A DNA stretch of 64,000 nt from Leuctra nigra (taxonomy: Eukaryota; Arthropoda; Insecta; Plecoptera; Leuctridae). The stretch is from the NCBI GenBank assembly GCA_934045905.1, contig OW203765.1, positions 28,987,997-29,051,996 on the forward strand, written 5' to 3'. Each line of letters starts with the position of its first letter. Within the stretch, counting starts at the first letter, position 1. The translations under genes were made by a program, and so were the position numbers. The notes below the pieces were generated by a model. It did no database searches and was not told the origin of the DNA. It saw nothing but the letters and a program-made list of their open reading frames with translations. This document shows positions 61,177 through 64,000 of the stretch, one piece after another.

Positions 61177-64000
61177 CTGAAAACACCCCAAAACAAATTA
61201 GAAAAGATTACATTTTTTCAAAGAAACTAATTTGAAAGTTCAAGCAAGCGAATCAATGATAGGCCTAACTGTAAGAGGGTAACACGGGTGGGCATTTTTA
61301 ATTATTTCTTAATTTTTTATTTTATGAGATTGTTTTTTAAAAAAATCTAATTTTCATCGTTATTAAGAAATTTTAATTGGACCAATGAGTTGCAATTTTC
61401 TTGATGTGGTTTTGCTTTATTACTTTGTCTAATTATGTTTTGTTTATAACTCGTATATCGTTGGAAAAAGGAAAATAATTATCTTACTGAATACACTGAT
61501 TTTAAAGCAAACAGCATTACACTTTGTAATAAATGTTCTTTAAATGTTCATATCCTTCATCAAATATAGAGATTGGGTTCATTGAAACCTATCACATAGA
61601 ATGCAAAATGCAATGTATAGGTACTTAATTCTTTCAAAATTAGATGAATGTACCAGATCTTAACCAATAGAAAAACTATGTTCAGATGGCCTTTCGTGCT
61701 TTCCTGACACGAATTTCACAAGTGTTTAATCACATTAACCTTTTCATAGGTTGTAAATGTAAAAGATGCTTCAATAAAAGATAACCAACTCTAAAACAAT
61801 TCACCTATATAATATATCGAAAACTTTTCGCGTGTGGCAAATTGGTTAAATCATCTCATAAACTCCAACAAAAGGCCACAAAGAATGATTTTCAGGTAGG
61901 TTTATGCTTTAGTCTTATAATCACCAATTAAGGATCATATAAAAAAATCAAACGAACTAATTTTATTGGCCAGTTAGCTACATGCGTGTTAGCAATTGGT
62001 CTAAATTGTGATCACAAAAACGACTCCATCCATACCACAACCAATTACTAAAATTTAGGTATTTCTAAAATATAATAAAATGAAGTTGAGGGAGGATGGT
62101 TTTGGGGGGTTCTAAATCGCGTGATGCTGATTGGTCCAGATCCTAGCACGCATCAGATCACGCATGAAATGGCACGTGACATCCAGAAAAGATAAAATCG
62201 GATCGGAAATATGAGTAAGTGCACAGATGAGTTGCTAGTTCCAAGAAATAACTTGTGGCGATTTTACGCTTCGGTTAAATCGCCGAAACTGCGGCAATTT
62301 ATTCAAGAATATGTTTAACGAAGCATCTCATGTTTATAAACTGTCAAAAGATCGTTTGCCTTAGCCAAGATTACGCTGGGCAGCTAAAGAGGCTGGTTAT
62401 AGTTGTGCAATTTTCAGTGGCAATCCAAACTAACCCAATTAAAAATTAGCATAATAAATTCAATTTTGATCGAATGGATATGAGCTAAGAGAAAAATATC
62501 TGGCCGAATCAGGGCTCGAACCCAGGACCTGTTACTTTCCGGGCAAGAGCTCTTACTAACTGAGCTACCAGGCCGGAAAATAAATATTATTTTTATGTTT
62601 TGTGTGTAAATTGAACCTAAAATTTGACATGAGAGTTTTTGGCAGCTAAAAAGGGTCTCCAAAGACTTTTTTTTAAGCCACAAATTCTGAACTGGGAAAA
62701 GCGTGACCAACTTGAATGTCATATTAAAATATAATTTTGGACTATTAGTGTAATACGGTGTTATCGACATAATTTATTTTTGCCGCTCGCAAAGTGTAAT
62801 TTAAAACTCGGTTGACGTTTCGATCAATTTCCTTCTGTTTGAGATGGAAATTAAACCGTACAATTCACTTCCTTTTTTACTCGCCCATTCAACTAGAACC
62901 AAAGCTGAACTTTTATTTCCACTCTTTTATTCTAACTAAAGAGTATTGGGGTGATATTTCCAACGTGTTAATTTGAATTTAAATAGTTGAAGACTTGAGA
63001 GATTTTTTCCACAAGGTTGCTCAGTGCTTTGTGAAATAGATAATAGTTGTTCGAATTTGAATATCAGATTTTCCGACAAGTCATTATTGAAACGCCGTGT
63101 AATAATGCAGCTAATCGCTTGCCGATGATCTTTGGATCTTAAGAGCACATTATAGGTGTTACAGGAGCATGAAGATGGGGTCATCATTTTTATTATGTTG
63201 GATCATAAATCTGATCACGTTGTAAATCCTTATGCAGCACTTAAATTAAACTTGTTTTCGTTTTCTTAAAAGAAATAAAACAAATAATTTTAATGACAAT
63301 GACAATTTATAAGTTTGCCTAAATGTGTTTAAAAACATTACGTTATTATGTGTACATTTTTCTTCCAAAAATATATCTTTATTTAAAAATTTTAATACTA
63401 ATTTTAGTCCGTGTTCAAAGGTAGGCTCGAGAGTGCAGATTAAAGCAGATGTAACACAACTGTAACCCTTTTTGTTAAATACGTTTATATACCTTCCAGA
63501 GAAAATTTCAATTATAAAAATTTTAAATTGAAACACATGCAAATAATGTGAGAAAACAATTTTCATCTCATAGCAATATCATTATTAATAATGAAAGTGA
63601 ATCTAACATGTTCCTTTCATCTACACCTGTGCTACAAGTCCTTCAGATCATCTCATCAAATAATAAATTCCTTCACAGATTCAATAACATAGCCTCTAAA
63701 AACACCACCAGCTATTGAATTTAATCACTTCGAGCACAACCTAAAACGTAAGTCGAAAAACTGTCTTGGAATTTGATTGGTAAATTACAAGCTTCTGTGT
63801 CCAGTATAATCTTACGTAAGTTGCCACTCACTGTAGCATAATAACAAGCATAGATTAAGATTTCGTCTGTACCCTGAGGTAGATGTTGAAGATAATGTTT
63901 CCTAAAGGTAGTCATAACTTTAAAACCAAATTAATTACAATATAATAAAATAGAGAATGGTTTGCCGTATCTTAGGTACTTCAAAATAGGTACTAGATTT
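61177..64000. other. stretch without recognised gene except a SINE
   Basis: A/T-rich, with frames below 120 codons, none recognised. A SINE head lies at 62501-62577. Confidence 0.4.
62440..62578 (-). mobile_element. tRNA-derived SINE (family 2), intact tRNA-like head
   Basis: On the minus strand the head reads GGTAGCTCAGTTAGTAAGAG (box A), then GGTCCTGGGTTCGAGCCC (box B) and TTCGGCC. The frame and lack of a clean acceptor stem, and the shared body type, speak for a SINE and not a working tRNA gene. Confidence 0.7.

Noticed and set aside
62501..62577. A functional tRNA gene
   Set aside because: Boxes A and B are present but the acceptor stem is poor, and it heads a SINE family with other copies in the window.

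Overview
The window is AT-rich arthropod genomic DNA, most likely from an insect and possibly a hemipteran with a large, transposon-filled genome. The reasons are GT-AG introns, microsatellites, tRNA-derived SINEs, hAT and pogo-type transposons, and a single animal gene stretched over almost 47 kb. The species is not certain. Nothing looks bacterial: there are no operons, no dense coding, and most open frames are short chance frames.

The one host gene I can reconstruct is a meteorin-family gene (secreted METRN/METRNL-like protein) on the minus strand. Three coding exons are visible: 48950-49330 (its 5' part runs into a 200-base assembly gap at 49331-49530), a 57-nt microexon at 15015-15071, and the terminal exon at 2651-3072. 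Splice phases agree at both junctions. The introns are about 33.9 kb and 11.9 kb. The first visible exon carries a probable one-base insertion 300 bases from the gap. An 85-bp tandem duplication covers the end of the coding region. The first exon with the signal peptide is not found.

The introns are a graveyard of mobile elements and satellites: a TA-flanked MITE downstream of the gene (309-490); hAT-type elements with 8-bp target duplications at 10017-11130, 33123-34349 (inserted into a SINE) and 47977-48390; two copies of a fold-back MITE (14394-14520, 17977-18102); several copies of a repeat with a GAGCGAGCG end; two tRNA-derived SINE families; a 24-copy 18-bp minisatellite (12451-12882); a 7-copy 181-bp satellite with a CRE palindrome in each unit (37215-38480); and C/G homopolymer tracts.

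Upstream of the gene lies the most striking structure: a composite element at 49745-55456 with about 1.2 kb of left sequence and a pair of 232-bp inverted arms, into whose central loop an intact pogo/CENP-B-like transposon (51507-54863, 676-residue transposase) has jumped. A shorter relative (19016-20345) lies in the large meteorin intron. The arms within each copy are near identical, while the two copies differ, so every difference is mirrored. East of this (55.5-64 kb) are MITEs, SINEs and one candidate exon of an unidentified gene (60989-61176, minus).
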